From NCBI GenBank assembly GCA_020740775.1, contig JAHEWK010000002.1, positions 1,364,001 through 1,428,000 on the forward strand: a stretch of 64,000 nucleotides of DNA. The letters run 5' to 3'. Numbering within the stretch: the first letter of the stretch is position 1; each line of letters begins with the position of its first letter. Below, piece by piece: positions 23,187-35,337 of this stretch. A program made the translations under genes and the position numbers. The notes beneath the pieces are model-generated. The model was not told the DNA's origin, made no database searches, and was given only the letters and a program-made list of their open reading frames with translations. This DNA comes from Ilyonectria destructans. Lineage: Eukaryota > Ascomycota > Sordariomycetes > Hypocreales > Nectriaceae.

Positions 23187-24831
23187 GATGAAGGAGTGAC
23201 CGCCGGACAGAACTGGGAGGGACGAGGCGACGTGGACTCCGTGTTTGGCGTTGGAAGCTTGAAGATGATGTAGCCCTGGACTGGCTGCCAGGAAGAGGGA
23301 GCTGGACAATGCTGAGCTGGAGACATTGTGGCCAATCAGAAGCTCAGCATGCTCCTTTAGTATCACGTGACCGGTCTCTGAAACCGTGGTGCTGATTGGC
23401 TCCCTTTTGTGGGCGCCAAGACCACGCCAAAAGTCACGATGTGGCCCGGACTGGCTTGGACCGGGGGGGCGGCAGTACCTGGCGTCAAGGTCTCGGCCAC
23501 CGACGTCTTAAATGCGCGAGCAAGGACCCGAAGAAGCAGTCAGCAGCTTAGTTTGGCTGCTTGCCGGATTGCCTGTTTGTTGGTTTCCCGGTTGCTTGCA
23601 GAGTCCCTTCTGGAATCTCTAGAACTCAACCGGATCCCGGCCCTTCAAAGGGCGACAGCGACGTGATATTCTGGAAACAACGGCCGCTAGCGCATCACCC
23701 CCTTATTACCTGGTAGCCACATTCTTGCTCCTGGGAGGGACACAGTACGGAGGTACGAAGTACAAGACGCAGGTACCTAGGCTCCCTCCCGTTGTCAGAG
23801 CGAGCGAGCGCCCGAGCAGACAAAGGATCCAGCGGATTTACCGGGGTTCCTCAGAGGCTCAGGGAAAGGCAAAGACACTCGCGCTGCAAGACAGCCCAGT
23901 CCTCGGTGCTACCCCAGCTCTATCCATCTCCTAAACGGCCCATGGCGGCGCCCGCCCCCCGACCAGCCTACGACGTACCGTACCCAAACCCACCTCTGTC
24001 CGCCAGTCAGCCAGTCGCCCAGAGGACTGCGCTCCTACAGGTGGATTTGGTGGACCTAGCACTGGCTTGTCCACTGGCTCGCCCACTGTCGGCCCCCCGT
24101 CTCGCACTGATGCGGCCGCTACCTACCTGGCCCTCTCCACAACCACACTGACACCCGACCGCAAGCACCGCTGCACCTCTGCACCGCTGCACCGCTGCAC
24201 CGCTGCCGACTCTAGGACCCGTCGACGTGTGGCTGTGGACGTGGACGTGGTGGATCTGTGCTCTGTGCATTGTGCTGCGTGTGCTGGTCCTACTCCGACG
24301 TGGATCGTGAACCTGCAACCCCCTCGGATTCATCAACAGGGCCACCAAACGCCGAGCCCGCGACCGCCCATTGCCCATCATCTCGCTCTCCCTGTCCTGG
24401 CCTGCCCGACGAGCCCTGGTCGGACATTCCAGGCTTGCCAGATCCTTTTTCCGGAGGCCTTTCTTCGACCACCATCGAGCCCATCGAGCCCATCGACCCT
24501 ATTCCTGCGAGCCGACGTCCGCTCAGGCATAAACCCCGTCCTCTCCCTGAACCTCAACCCTCAACAAGCACTACTCTGTGACGGCTTCGTAACACCAGCG
24601 AGCGCCAGGAACCTGCGCATCTCCGTCGCCTAGATCTCAGCCAAGGGGCCGTGTTGACGTCGACTGACGGCGGCGCATCCGTCGACGTCGGCTGTTGATC
24701 CGGCCGTCGACCATTTTGTCCTCTTGAGGACCCCGAAACGGTTGGTTCCCTCCTCCTTATCTCCCTCCCTCTACCTCTGCTTCAGTCTTCTGATGAGCTT
24801 TTGCCAATGCATAGCCATAGTATCTGCCACC
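23187..24831. other. Divergent promoter region of VMA11 and the Rho GEF
   Basis: This 1.6-kb stretch separates head-to-head genes. It includes a GC-rich leader of the plus-strand GEF with an 8-bp CTGCACCG repeat at 24171-24207. A run of several open frames on both strands has no domains and is treated as non-coding. Confidence 0.5.
24171..24207. repeat. 8-bp tandem repeat (CTGCACCG), about 4.5 units
   Basis: The octamer is repeated with one early mismatch in the upstream region or leader of the Rho GEF gene. It is a simple microsatellite-like tract with no evident function. Confidence 0.8.
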
Positions 24832-27800
24832 ATGGCCGACTACGGCTACGACCCTCGAGGGGCTCCCCAAAGGGGACCGCCCCGGGGCTATAACGGCGAC
24901 CAGAATAATAACTACCCACCGCGAGATGCCGCCTTCAACAACATCTTTGGTTCCGTCCCACCAGGCAGATCTCAGACCATGACATCCTCCTCTATGCCAC
25001 CAAACATGAATCAGGGCCGAACCCAGACCATGTCCTCGACATCCTCCGGCATGCCGCGGCAGCCACCACCACGTCCTCCTCCTGGTCACTATCCGGACCG
25101 CGGTGATCCCACGAGGACTCGAACGATCGATTCCAACACTAACATGGGCAACGGCTACTATCCCCAATCGCGCTCAGCATCTGGAGGCCAGCAAATGCCC
25201 GCTCACTACATGCAGCAGCAACAGCAGCATCAGCACCTCCATCAGCAGGGGCCGCCGATGCACCAGCAGCAGCAGAGGCGCCCGTATCCTGGTCCCGGAG
25301 GGCCGGCACCTCCACGCATGGAACATCGAGGCCCACCATCGCAAGCAGCCGGTGCGAGGACTCCAGCCCAGCGGTTCTACCAAGGAGGTCCAGGCCCTGG
25401 GCCTGCGATGAATAACGATCCCTATCGATCACAGTCTCTCGCTTCCGCCCCCCGACCCCAAATGTACCAACAGCAGCAGGCTCCGAGCAACTATCAGCAG
25501 GCTCCCGCGAACCAGTTCCGACAAGCCCCCTACGCTCATCAGAATTCAGCAAGGACGACGGCTCAGGGAAGAGTGGTTCCGGAACGTCACGAGGATCGGG
25601 CCATGTCCATGACCGGGACGTACCCCCCTCAGGACCGAGATGCTCATCAGACTATGAGCGGGCGAGTCATCCCCAACCGAAGAGCGCCAACAGAGCTGCC
25701 GACCACAAATGGCTACTCGAACTCTATCGGCGGAATCCCCAACGTTCCGGGAACCCAGACCCGAACGCCCAGTATGGCATCTTCAAATGGAGGCAGCGAT
25801 CACAACCGGACAATGTCGATGGCCTCTACGATAGCGCCAACCATCGCCGAATCTGATGCAGGTACTCTTGTCCACCGTCCTACTAGAAGCAAGTCGATCG
25901 AGAGCGACCGCCCACCGACCGCAAGCAAGATTCGACCGCCCCTGGTATACCCTGCTCTGCTCTCACGTGTCGGAGAGTGCTTCCGCCGGAAAATCATAGT
26001 TGGTGACCGGACCAAGAACGAGCTGACATACAAGAATGCGTTCAGTGGCTCTGAGGCGGTGGATGTCCTTTCCTACATCATCCGGACGACCGACCGAAAC
26101 TTGGCGCTTCTTCTTGGTCGAGCTTTGGATGCTCAAAAGTACTTCCACGATGTCACCTACGAACACCGCTTGCGAGACTCGCAGTCAGAAATGTATCAGT
26201 TTAAGGAGACACTGATGGATGAACCGGAGGAGCAGCCCTCAGTCAACGGTGTGTTCGTGTTGCTCTCCGAGTGCTACTCGCCAACTTGCACTAGGGATCA
26301 GCTTTGTTATTCGATTGCCTGTCCTCGACGACTGGAGCAGGTTTCTAGGCTCAACCTGAAGATCAACCCAGGCTTGCGGAAGGAAGATTCTGCCAACATC
26401 AACGACGATGAAATCGACCAGACGGACGAACAGAAGCTCTGGATCAACTCCGTCCCCAAGGAGATTGCCGATAAGGTCGATGAACGGGAGAAGAAGAGAC
26501 AAGAGGTCATCTCCGAGATCTTCTACACCGAGCGTGATTTCGTCAAGGATCTAGAATATCTCCGCGATTTCTGGATCATGCCTCTGCGGTCCAAGGCTTC
26601 GCCAATTCCGATTCAGCGCCGAGACAAGGTTGTCAAGGGCATTTTCAGCAACATCATTGATCACCCAAGTATCCATAGTGTCAGCTCACGGTTTGCCGCA
26701 AGCTTGACTGCTCGCCAACAGAAGGAGCCCATTGTGCACAACGTTGGTGACATCTTCCTTGAGTACGTTCCCATGTTTGAGCCCTTCATTTGGTACGGCT
26801 CGCGGCAGTTGGAAGGAAAATTCGAGTTCGAAAACGAGAGGTCCGTCAACCAGTACTTCGCCAAGTTTGTGGATGAGATTGAGCGACGCAAAGAGTCGAG
26901 GAAGCTGGAGCTCAACGGTTATCTCACTAAGCCAACTACCCGTCTGGCTCGATATCCCCTGTTGTTGGAAAACGTCTTGAAGTACACTGAGGATGGTAAC
27001 CCTGACAAGGAGGATATTCCGAAGGTTCTCACCGTGATTCGTGACCTCCTTGGAAGAGTTAACGCGGAGTCCGGCAAGGCCGAGAATCGCTTTAACCTAA
27101 GGAGGCTTCACGAGCAACTCCGATTCCGGCCCAATGAGAAGGTCGATCTTAAGCTCACAGAGGAGGGCCGTGAACTAGTCTTCAAGAGCCTGTTCAAGAA
27201 GTCACCGACAGACCCAGCTGAAATCACAGCCTTCTTGTTTGACCACGCAGTACTTCTCGTCCGCATCAAGCAAACCGGCAAAATCGAGGAAATCAAGGCG
27301 TACAGACGGCCGATTCCCCTTGAACTCCTCGCTATCCGAGAAATGGAAGAGGTCATTCCTCAGTCGATGAAGCGCGCGTCGTCGAGCTTGATTCCATCGA
27401 TTCGCGCCAACGCAGGAGACGCGAAGAAGGGCGACGGCTGGCCCATCACATTCCGCCATTTGGGTAAGGCCGGATATGAGCTGATGCTTTTCGCATCGAA
27501 CCAGGCCGCGCGCAAGAAGTGGCTCGAATACATCGACAATGCCCAGCAACGTCTCCGAGCGCGTGCGGACTTCTTTAACACGTCTGTCATCTGCAGCAAC
27601 TTCTTCGCCGGCGCTAACCAAGTCAACTGTGTTACACCGTTTGGTAGGTATCTCTTTTGCTAATAACTGTGATGTGTGCTAATTCTTGATAGATGGTGGT
27701 CGCAAGCTGCTATATGGTACAGACAACGGTGTGTACCTGTCTGATCGTAAGAACAAAGACCAAGTGCCTAGGCGAGTGTTGGAAACCACCTCTGTCACCC

Positions 27801-28722
27801 AGATCGATATCTTGGAGGAATACCAGCTCTTGCTCGTACTCTCGAACAAGACGCTGCAGTCCTATTCAGTCTCAGCGCTCAACCCCGATGAGCCGGCTCT
27901 GTCGAAGAGGCCAAAGAAGATTCAGAATCACTGCAGTTTCTTCAAGACAGGCATCTGTCTTGGCCGTCACCTGGTGTGCTGCGTTAAGTCGTCGGCCCTG
28001 TCAACGACGATCAAGGTGTTTGAGCCCAATGATGCAATGACTAAGGCGAAGAAGCAGAAGGGTCTCGGAAAGTTCATGTCCAGCGGTCACGACGAGCTCA
28101 AGCCGTTCAAGGAGTTCTACATCCCGACGGAATCATACTCGGTTCACTTCCTCAAGTCGAAGCTGTGCGTCGCCTGCGCTAGGGGATTCGAGGTAGTCGC
28201 TCTTGAGACGCTAGAGACGCAGTCGCTACTCGACCAAGCCGATACGTCGCTCGACTTTGTGGCTCGCAAGGAAGGTGTTAGGCCCATCCACATCGAACGG
28301 CTCAACGGAGAGTTCTTGCTCAACTACTCGGAGTTTTCGTTCTTTGTTAACCGCAATGGCTGGCGGGCTAGGGCAGAGTGGCGGATTGACTGGGAGGGTA
28401 CGCCGCAGAGCTTTGCTCTCAGCTACCCCTGGATTCTTGCGTTTGAGCCCAACTTCATCGAGTTGCGGAACATGGAGAATGGTGCGGTTCATATTGTGCC
28501 TCGCAAGAACATTCGTATGCTCCACAGCAGTACGCATGAGGTGAGTTAACATATTCCAACCCCTTTCCGCTTGCAACCGTTACTAACCATCAACAGATTC
28601 TATTTGCACACGAGGATGACAAGGGAGATGATGTGGTTGAGGCCATCGACTTTTGGAAGTCCAACAGAAAGTCGGAATTGCTCAGCCTACCAGCCGTGCC
28701 AGCAAGCCAAGCTCCACGATAG
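24832..28722 (+). CDS. ROM2: Rho1 guanine nucleotide exchange factor (ROM2 type)
   Basis: This type of protein activates Rho1 at the plasma membrane and drives the cell-wall-integrity pathway and glucan synthesis. Exons are 24832-27643, 27693-28540 and 28597-28722, giving 1261 aa. Residues 1-360 are low-complexity, rich in Pro, Gln, Ser and Arg with poly-Gln runs. A DEP domain follows near 365-450 (FSGSEAVDVLSYIIR). The DH domain lies near 553-750 (EVISEIFYTERDFVKDLEYL). A PH domain lies near 765-905, and a CNH domain runs from about 930 (DGGRKLLYGTDNGVYLSD, formed across the first intron) to about 1235. This domain order is characteristic of ROM1/ROM2-type GEFs. The ATG at 24832 begins MADYGYDP. 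An in-frame ATG 13 codons upstream, at 24793, is possible. The short third exon supplies the C-terminus. Confidence 0.93.
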
Positions 28723-29351
28723 CGTTAGCCTGCGTGAGGAGCCTATAATAAACCAGAGCCTCTTCCAGGAAACACTTTCTTCTTGTATCACTTGGTGGCA
28801 CCTGAGTGCCGTTGGCAGCGAATCATCATCAGGAGCGCGGATTCTCGAGCGAGTATTTGTTTATTTGCACCATTATTTGTCCATCCTAGTGCTCATCGTT
28901 GGGGGTGCATTAGGTTAGACACAGGGGTTTGGCCACCTCGGGCCCGCGCACTTGGGAAATTGGAGAGTGATTTGGTGTGACACGTTTTGGCTCTTTTTGC
29001 TTCCGTCTCGGGGAGGGCTGCGAGACATGCGAGACGATGAGAAATGGAGTGCGGTTAGGAGAGGAAGCGATGGACAGGGAGTGCTGCGGACGAAGAGATA
29101 GGGCGAGCTTGTACTCTGGAAGGATAAGCGTTGTTGACATGCGGAGCGAGCGAGGGCATTGTGATGGAGCGTCGTGAATAATGGGATGGGTGTCGATAGT
29201 GCGCGCAAATCCATTCTCAACCCATACAGGAGCGGTTGTTCTCTTTTTGCGTTGCGTGTGTTGATGTCGTTTTCCGTGTCTCGTTTATGCCCTCGACACG
29301 TAGACCTCGGTGCGTATTGTACACTTGATGCCTCTCATATCCTTCATGATG
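28723..29351. other. Intergenic region between convergent genes
   Basis: This lies between the Rho GEF (plus) and the RAD51-paralogue-like gene (minus) and should be 3' UTR on both sides. No open frame or repeat stands out. Confidence 0.5.
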
Positions 29352-30727
29352 CTATACCCTTCGTCCCCCAAACCCTCCCGCGAGCCTCACCTCGCCAACC
29401 TCCCTCTCCCTCTCCAGGAAGGCTTCCTTGACCCTCGCCCCTTCGACATCCACAGCCGTCCATCTCTGCTCGCGATCCCGCCGCGCGCCCTTGCGGCCCT
29501 CCCACACGCCCATGTCGTCCAGCAGCACCTCGACGACCCAGACGGCCGCAGCCTCGGCATCATCTCTGCTTCGCGGGATCCGCGTGCAGAGCAGGTGCAG
29601 GTCGAGCAGCTGCGCGAAGACGAGCCCGAAGCTGGGCTTGCTGCGGCGCGTCGAGGCGGGCGGCCCGGCGTGCGCCGCGTAGCCCGGCGGCGGCGGCGGG
29701 TTGAAGATGGACCGGAGGGTGGGGTCCAGCGCGGCCTTCTTCGCGGCGCCGCTGCCACTGTCTGCCGGCGAGGGTGACGACGACGACGTGGAGTTGAGGA
29801 GGAGCACCAGCGGGCTGCTGGTCAGGTTGCGCGTGAGGTCGCGCAGGTGGGCGCCCAGGAGCTGCAGGGCCGAGTGGGCGGCGGATTTCTCGCGGTGGGT
29901 GAAGAGGCTGGTGAGTAGGGAGGAGAAGTGGGTGATGATGATGATGTCGGGGAGTGATGGCGTCTTTGGTTTGGGCTGTGGTTTGGACTGTGGTTGAAGT
30001 CGAGGTTGGGGAACTGGAAGTGGCAGTTCGTCGTCATCGTCCTCCTGGCTGTCACCAATCTCGTCCACCATCGTCCTGTCTTCTTCGCCCTCGTTAGGAT
30101 TCCCTTCTTCTTGGACATTCTCTTGTTCTTGCTCGTCTTCCTTTCGCCTCTCCTCTACGCTCCCGGTGTCCGTCGGCCGGTCCAGATCCGCCAACACCTC
30201 CCACAGCCCATCGAGGTCAAACACACACGACAGCATCACCCTCTCCAGACACTCCCTCGTGCGTCCCGCAACCTCCCTCTGCGCCGTCCCTCTCGCCTGT
30301 AGCTCTGCTCTCACTGCATCTCTCAGGCCGCCCAGGATTGCGCTGGCCGGCTTGGGCGTGACAACCAGCCCGCTCGTGACGCTCCCTTCGCCGCACAGCG
30401 AGTGCGCCAGGGTCTGCAGGCCCAGCTACAAGACAGCAAATATATCAGCAACCACACTTCCGCATCGGATCTTGAGGCGCTAGAATGTACCTGTACACCC
30501 ATCTCCTCATCCTCCGCACTCAAACCCGCGACGCTCCCGCGCTCAAACCCGCCCAGCAAGACATAGTCATCCAGGTCGGCGCACCCCGTTCTGCATGAGC
30601 CCAGCGCTGTGGCGGCATCGCGACGCCGGGCTTCCTTGTCGGCCAAGACCGATGCCGAGATGGGCTCGAGCGTAAAGTGAGAGCTGGCCTGTGACGCTGG
30701 CACAGACGCGGCTGCAGGTGTCCCCAT
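29352..30727 (-). CDS. RAD51-paralogue-like protein without Walker A, 436 aa
   Basis: Exons are 30727-30491 and 30425-29352, joined in phase 0 across a 65-bp intron, giving 436 aa. The start is the ATG at 30727. Residues 45-80 (CRTGCADLDDYVLLGGFERG, then VAGLSAEDEEMG) follow the layout seen just before the P-loop in RAD51 and its paralogues. There a target-binding LD..LGGG.. element leads into GxxGxGKT. Here the P-loop Lys and Thr are missing, so ATP binding by the usual means is unlikely. Helical segments follow (LGLQTLAHSL, DAVRAELQAR, LERVMLSCVFDLDGLWEVL). An acidic/Gln-Pro linker is near 175-230, and later there is KPSFGLVFAQLLDLHLLCTRI. It could be a degenerate paralogue (XRCC2/RLP1-like) in recombination repair. 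This assignment is inferred from layout. Confidence 0.7.
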
Positions 30728-31622
30728 GCCTGAGTTCACGGTGGGTTAAACTGAGTTGGTGTTGTGAGACTCGCGTGTTGACGTGAGGTTGTCATGTACT
30801 TGGTCATATAAGGTAGTTCCCACCACGACCAACCAAGTTTGCGCTCATCACTCATTAAGCATCCTACGTATCAGTTCGAACATTTAGTCTAGAGCCACAT
30901 AATAAGATCGTAGTCCGAGTCGCTTTTGAAGCTGCTTTGCCTTTGCCGCTCCAGTTCACATGGCCAATCACAACACGCCTCGGTCCGCACATGGACCACA
31001 TCGCATCCCACAGCCTCACTGAACTGAAGTGTAGCGCATGGGTTATTCCAGTCTCATACACACAGCTTGACTTCAAAAGTGGGAAATAGTTACAGAGTAG
31101 GCCTTGTATTGGTGCTTAGCAATCAACCGAGTCCCGGTATAAAAAAGATACAAAAAGTCTTCATGACACTCCCAATCCCTCTGGGAATTCAACTATCCCA
31201 GTGTCCCCTCCAGGTTCAGGATCCGTCTTGGGGAATCAATAGTCAAGTCTCCAAATCAAAAGGGCTGGCAGTTTGTCCTATTTCACATAACCCTTGCCCC
31301 CGCCCGAAATCCGATCTATCCATAGATCTCTCATCGCGTTGTCTTCTCATGTCAGGTCCTCTGAAGCAGGACTCACATTCCCTCCCAATCCCGCATGCCT
31401 CAAGTCCTTGCCGCCGACTACGGGTGCTTTACAAAGGAAAGACTCCTAGTATTGTAGTGAGGAGTGTACTGCGTTTCTTTCCGCCTCCGTTGGTGCTGTA
31501 TTTTCTTGGCTCCGTTCCAATTGGGAAGGATTCCAAGTGGTCTCATTCTCAAGCCGGGTGTCCATCGGACTCTCCAACCATGATGCTCGCCCTGTCTCTA
31601 GTCGCCAGGCGCTCAGTCTCCA
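30728..31622. other. Intergenic region
   Basis: This lies between two minus-strand genes and should hold the promoter of the RAD51-paralogue-like gene and the PAL1 3' UTR. A 239-codon plus-strand frame runs over it into the PAL1 coding region; it has no domain content and is an antisense shadow. Confidence 0.5.
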
Positions 31623-33757
31623 CTAGACAGCTGTCCCGGGCTGGGGAGGGGCACTGTTGCCATCTGGTCGAGGTCTCCGTCCACCCTTCAAACTCTTCAT
31701 CCGACCCAGGAGACCCGTCGGCTTTGGTGGCGCACTATCATCCAGGGCCGAGGTCGCATCCGTCGTTGATCGTCGCTCTAGAATAAGGCCTGCTGAGGGA
31801 CGCCGGGTTGTCGGGGCTTGGTTGGGTGGTGATCTTGTGTCATCTCGTCCCTTCGCGCTGAATCCTTCCTCGCCCTTGTTGTACTCTGAGAAGAACGGGT
31901 TGTTATCGGAGAGGTTGCTTGCGCCAGATCCCACCGCCTCAGGCGAGATCCTAGAATAACCACCCTCACCCACTGACCGGCCTCCATTGTCGCGAGGGCC
32001 CCCGCCGACGCGTCGGATGCGTTGTGCCAGCGACTTCTTGCGCTGGAGACCACCCTCCATGTTCTCCTGTGCCTGCTCTGCTTGGCGGCGAACGATGGCG
32101 CTCCTCGCAGCGGGCGTTCCCTCCAAAAACGTCGAGGTTCCCAAGCCATGAGATTCGTCGCCATGAATGATGTCCTGGCCGACGGGATTGAAGATGGGTA
32201 GTTCAGTGCGAGATGAAGGGTACATGCCGTTAGCCCCCTTCCCACCTCTAGCATAGTCCCGGAAAGCCTCATCGGTAGCATTGCCCATAAAGGCAGAGTG
32301 GTCGGCTGTGCTGTTGAGTGGGCCAGCACCGCCCAGGGAGTTGTTGAGCGAGTCCTTGGGGAAAGCCTGCATGGGCGCGCGTCGGCTGCTTCCACGATTC
32401 CGGTGGGGGTTCAAGGCATCAAAGGGGCCGTCATGATGGAAGACTTGGTTCATGTCAGTAAATGGGAGGGGTCAACGGCGGTGAGACTATGTCAACGTAC
32501 CTCCAGTTCCGTAGATGCTCGTCGCATCAAGCTGGTCGATGATGTCCATTCGTCGACTAGGACGGCCTGACTTGCTCTTCTCTTTTCCATCGCCACGACG
32601 CTGTCGCTCGCGCTCGCGTCGCTTGGCTTCAATCATCCTCTTCTCCTCCTCGGTCAGAGGCTGTGCGTCAAAGTCCAGGACAGATGATTCGGAGTTTCGT
32701 CGCGGGCGTCGTTGCTGGGGTTTTCGCTGGGGTGAGTTGGGGCTTGGGCGAGGAGCACCGCCGGCTTGCATTCTTCGGGCTCTGAGAGCCTCTTCCTGGG
32801 ATCGCGTCGGGCGGTGGACGCCGTCGGGTGGTGCCTGGGGCTTATCACCTCTTCGAGGAGGTGGGCGATCCATGGGACGACGAGGGCCACCAGGTGGTGG
32901 CTTTGACCGGTCGGCGGCAGGCGTGGTATCGTCAAGAGTCAAGGAGTTCTGCAAAGCACAATGGTTAGCGTTTAGTCGCGTGTGATTCACGCCAAGTTCT
33001 CTGAGGCGGTCGCGGGTGCAAGTGCGGGCGGGGTTGGCGACTGGTGATGCGTTTGCTCATCGGGACAGTATCAGTACATACAAAAATCTCTTCGGCGGAG
33101 AGTGACTTGGAATCGGACTGGTGCGACATGATGCCGGGGGACCTCAACGGCTGCGAAGGCGCCTGATCGAGGAAAGGGTTTCGCGATAACGGGCGGGCTG
33201 GAGGGTCATCAAAGGGCGATGCGGGTTTGTTGAGAAAAGGAGAGTCGAGGTTGGCGGGAGACGGAGCACGATTGCGGAAGGGGTTGTTGGAAGATAAGTT
33301 GAGTGTGAGGCCGTTTGAGGACTGACCAGAACCGGTTGCGTGGCCTGCTTCCAAGAAAACCATCAGTTGGCGACCAAGCAAACGCATAGGGAGCGGGCGC
33401 ATGCATGCAAATGACGACGACATATGGGCCGGGATGAAACAGACAATCTCCTCTACATGACACAAAAGGGCCACCAGCTAAGTGGATCGGATGGCAATGC
33501 GATGGTGAGTTGTCTGCCAAGTTGGCACGCAGTTGGCACGCACCCCTTTCCGTCTCCCCTTCCCCTTCCCCATCCAGTCCCCTTTGCACTTTGCTGATCG
33601 CAAGCGCCGGGCTGGGGCAGGAGTCGAGCGAATCCTGGTGGGAAGTCGGGAGGGGAGGTTTCTTAGGGGCTCTTGGGGGTGTCGTCGCAGGAGCATCAAA
33701 GCGAGATCAAGGGGTGGGTGGGCGCTTACCGGTCTGGAAGGGCTGAGCAGTCGACAT
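31623..33757 (-). CDS. PAL1: PAL1 cell-morphogenesis/endocytosis protein
   Basis: PAL1 family proteins mark sites of polarised growth and early endocytosis. There are four minus-strand exons: 33757-33730, 33344-33082, 32948-32501 and 32443-31623. The introns are 385, 133 and 57 bp, and the product is 519 aa. The tiny first exon codes MSTAQPFQTG. The family core spans the third intron. It has RRNSESSVLDFD, then PLTEEEKRMIEAKRRERERQ, then RRMDIIDQLDATSIYGTG, joined to FHHDGPFDALNPHRNR. Three NPF motifs (NNPFRN, RNPFLD, NNPFFS) fit binding to EH-domain endocytic adaptors. The rest is Pro/Ser/Arg-rich and probably disordered. The first intron is the longest coding-region intron assembled in this window. 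Its acceptor (AAGCAG) is set by frame continuity and is the least certain junction. Confidence 0.93.
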
Positions 33758-35301
33758 GATTGCAAAATATTGAGCTTGGACAGTGGTGGCTCGGTCGCAA
33801 ATCCCCAATAATGGGAAGCAGAATCAGTCCAGTGCAATGTAGAGCAAAGTAAAGCAGAGCAGGAGAGTAAAGCTGATGAACGGACTGAGCCGAGTCGAGG
33901 ACCTGGTTTGGATTGGATTGGATTGCCCCGGACCGTCTTTCGCGAGATACGTAGCTCCGAAAGGGTTAAATTCCTTTGACCTGGGAGCCCAGACCTAGCG
34001 TCATACCAGGTCGCAAAACAGTCAGGACGCCACCCAGAACCGAGTCGGATCCCCGTCAGTCAACCGTCCTGTCAGGGCGGCGATGGGCGATGGGGCGGGT
34101 CAAGGGCCGGTCTCTTGCCGGGTTGGTGGTGGATTGGCGGTGCCCAAGGAGTCGAGGACCAAGGGCCTCGGAAAGGAAAGGGGGGTTGGCTCGTCTGAGA
34201 GTGCACGACGATCGCCCGAGCGGCGGAACAACAAGGGCTCTTGGCCGTGACGCGTCGGGGGGCCGTTGGGTTGGGCTGATTGCCAGGTATCACCACGAGT
34301 GCACTGGCGTCGTGGTCGTGGGCCGGTGCAGAGATGAGATAGATGAGAAGGGTTGGCGAAGGCAAATCGCTTCCGATCTGCGGGAGTCGGCTGAAGTAGA
34401 GCGACTACAGATGTTTCGTGCTCGGCTGGCCAGTCGTCGGGGGTGTCTATCAGCGGGGCAGCCCAGTGCGTGCGGCTGTGAGTGGAGGGATGGACGCTTT
34501 GGGTTGGGCTGGCACTTGGTCTGGTTTGGTCTGGTTTGGTCCGGGGGTGTTTTCACCGGGCGGATTGGCCTTGACAGAACTGTGCCGTGCCGTTCGACAG
34601 GGGGTCGAGGTGACACTCACTGTGACAGAGGCCAGGCGGGTTGATCAAGAAGGCTGCTCGATTGAAGCAGAAGCGAGTGGGCGAATGTTTGGGCGGCAAT
34701 GCTGTGTGTGTATCGGGAAAGTCCGGATACGAGCAGGGAACAGGTCGAGAGTCAAGTTGAGAGTAGATCTGAAGGTAAGTGAGAGCAAACGGGCGGGAGA
34801 TGGGGAGGGCGGGCCGCTCTCTGGCTAGGTGCACAGGACAGGCGGTGGGCTCGGGAGCCTACAGCGAGAAGGCGGACCAAGAGGTACTAGGTAGGGATTT
34901 CGAAGTCGGGGTTCGGATGTGCGTGTGCGGGTTCTGGCAGGCGAGAATCAGGGGGGGTGCGTGCGATTGATACTGGGTGAGCAATATGCAGCCGTAAGTC
35001 GGCGTTGAGTGAGTTGCTGAGTCTGTCCGTGTGGTTGTGTCTGTGTCTGTGTGTGGTTTCTTCGATGCTACGGGAACGTCGGTGGAGAGTCGTCTGGCAC
35101 CGACTTTGGTGGTGAGCGATGAATTGCGGGCCGTCGTGTCTGGATCTTTTTTCTGGGTCACAAGGGGAGGAGTAGGGGACCAGAGGCAGGGGGGGTTTGT
35201 GTGAATCCGACGTTGGGAGATTAAAAGTAATGGAGAAGTAAGAAGAGAGTGAGAGAGAGGCGAGGCATACACGAGAAGAGAAGACGGTGGAGGGAAAAGG
35301 G

Positions 35302-35337
<36 letters not shown>

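Noticed and set aside
24724..24831. Hydrophobic N-terminal extension of the Rho GEF resembling a signal peptide
   Set aside because: The frame opens with TTG rather than ATG, and the only in-frame ATG (24793) adds just 13 residues; a cytosolic GEF does not need a signal peptide.
33976..34644. Plus-strand 222-codon frame
   Set aside because: Gly/Arg/Trp-rich antisense of the PAL1 upstream region without any motif.
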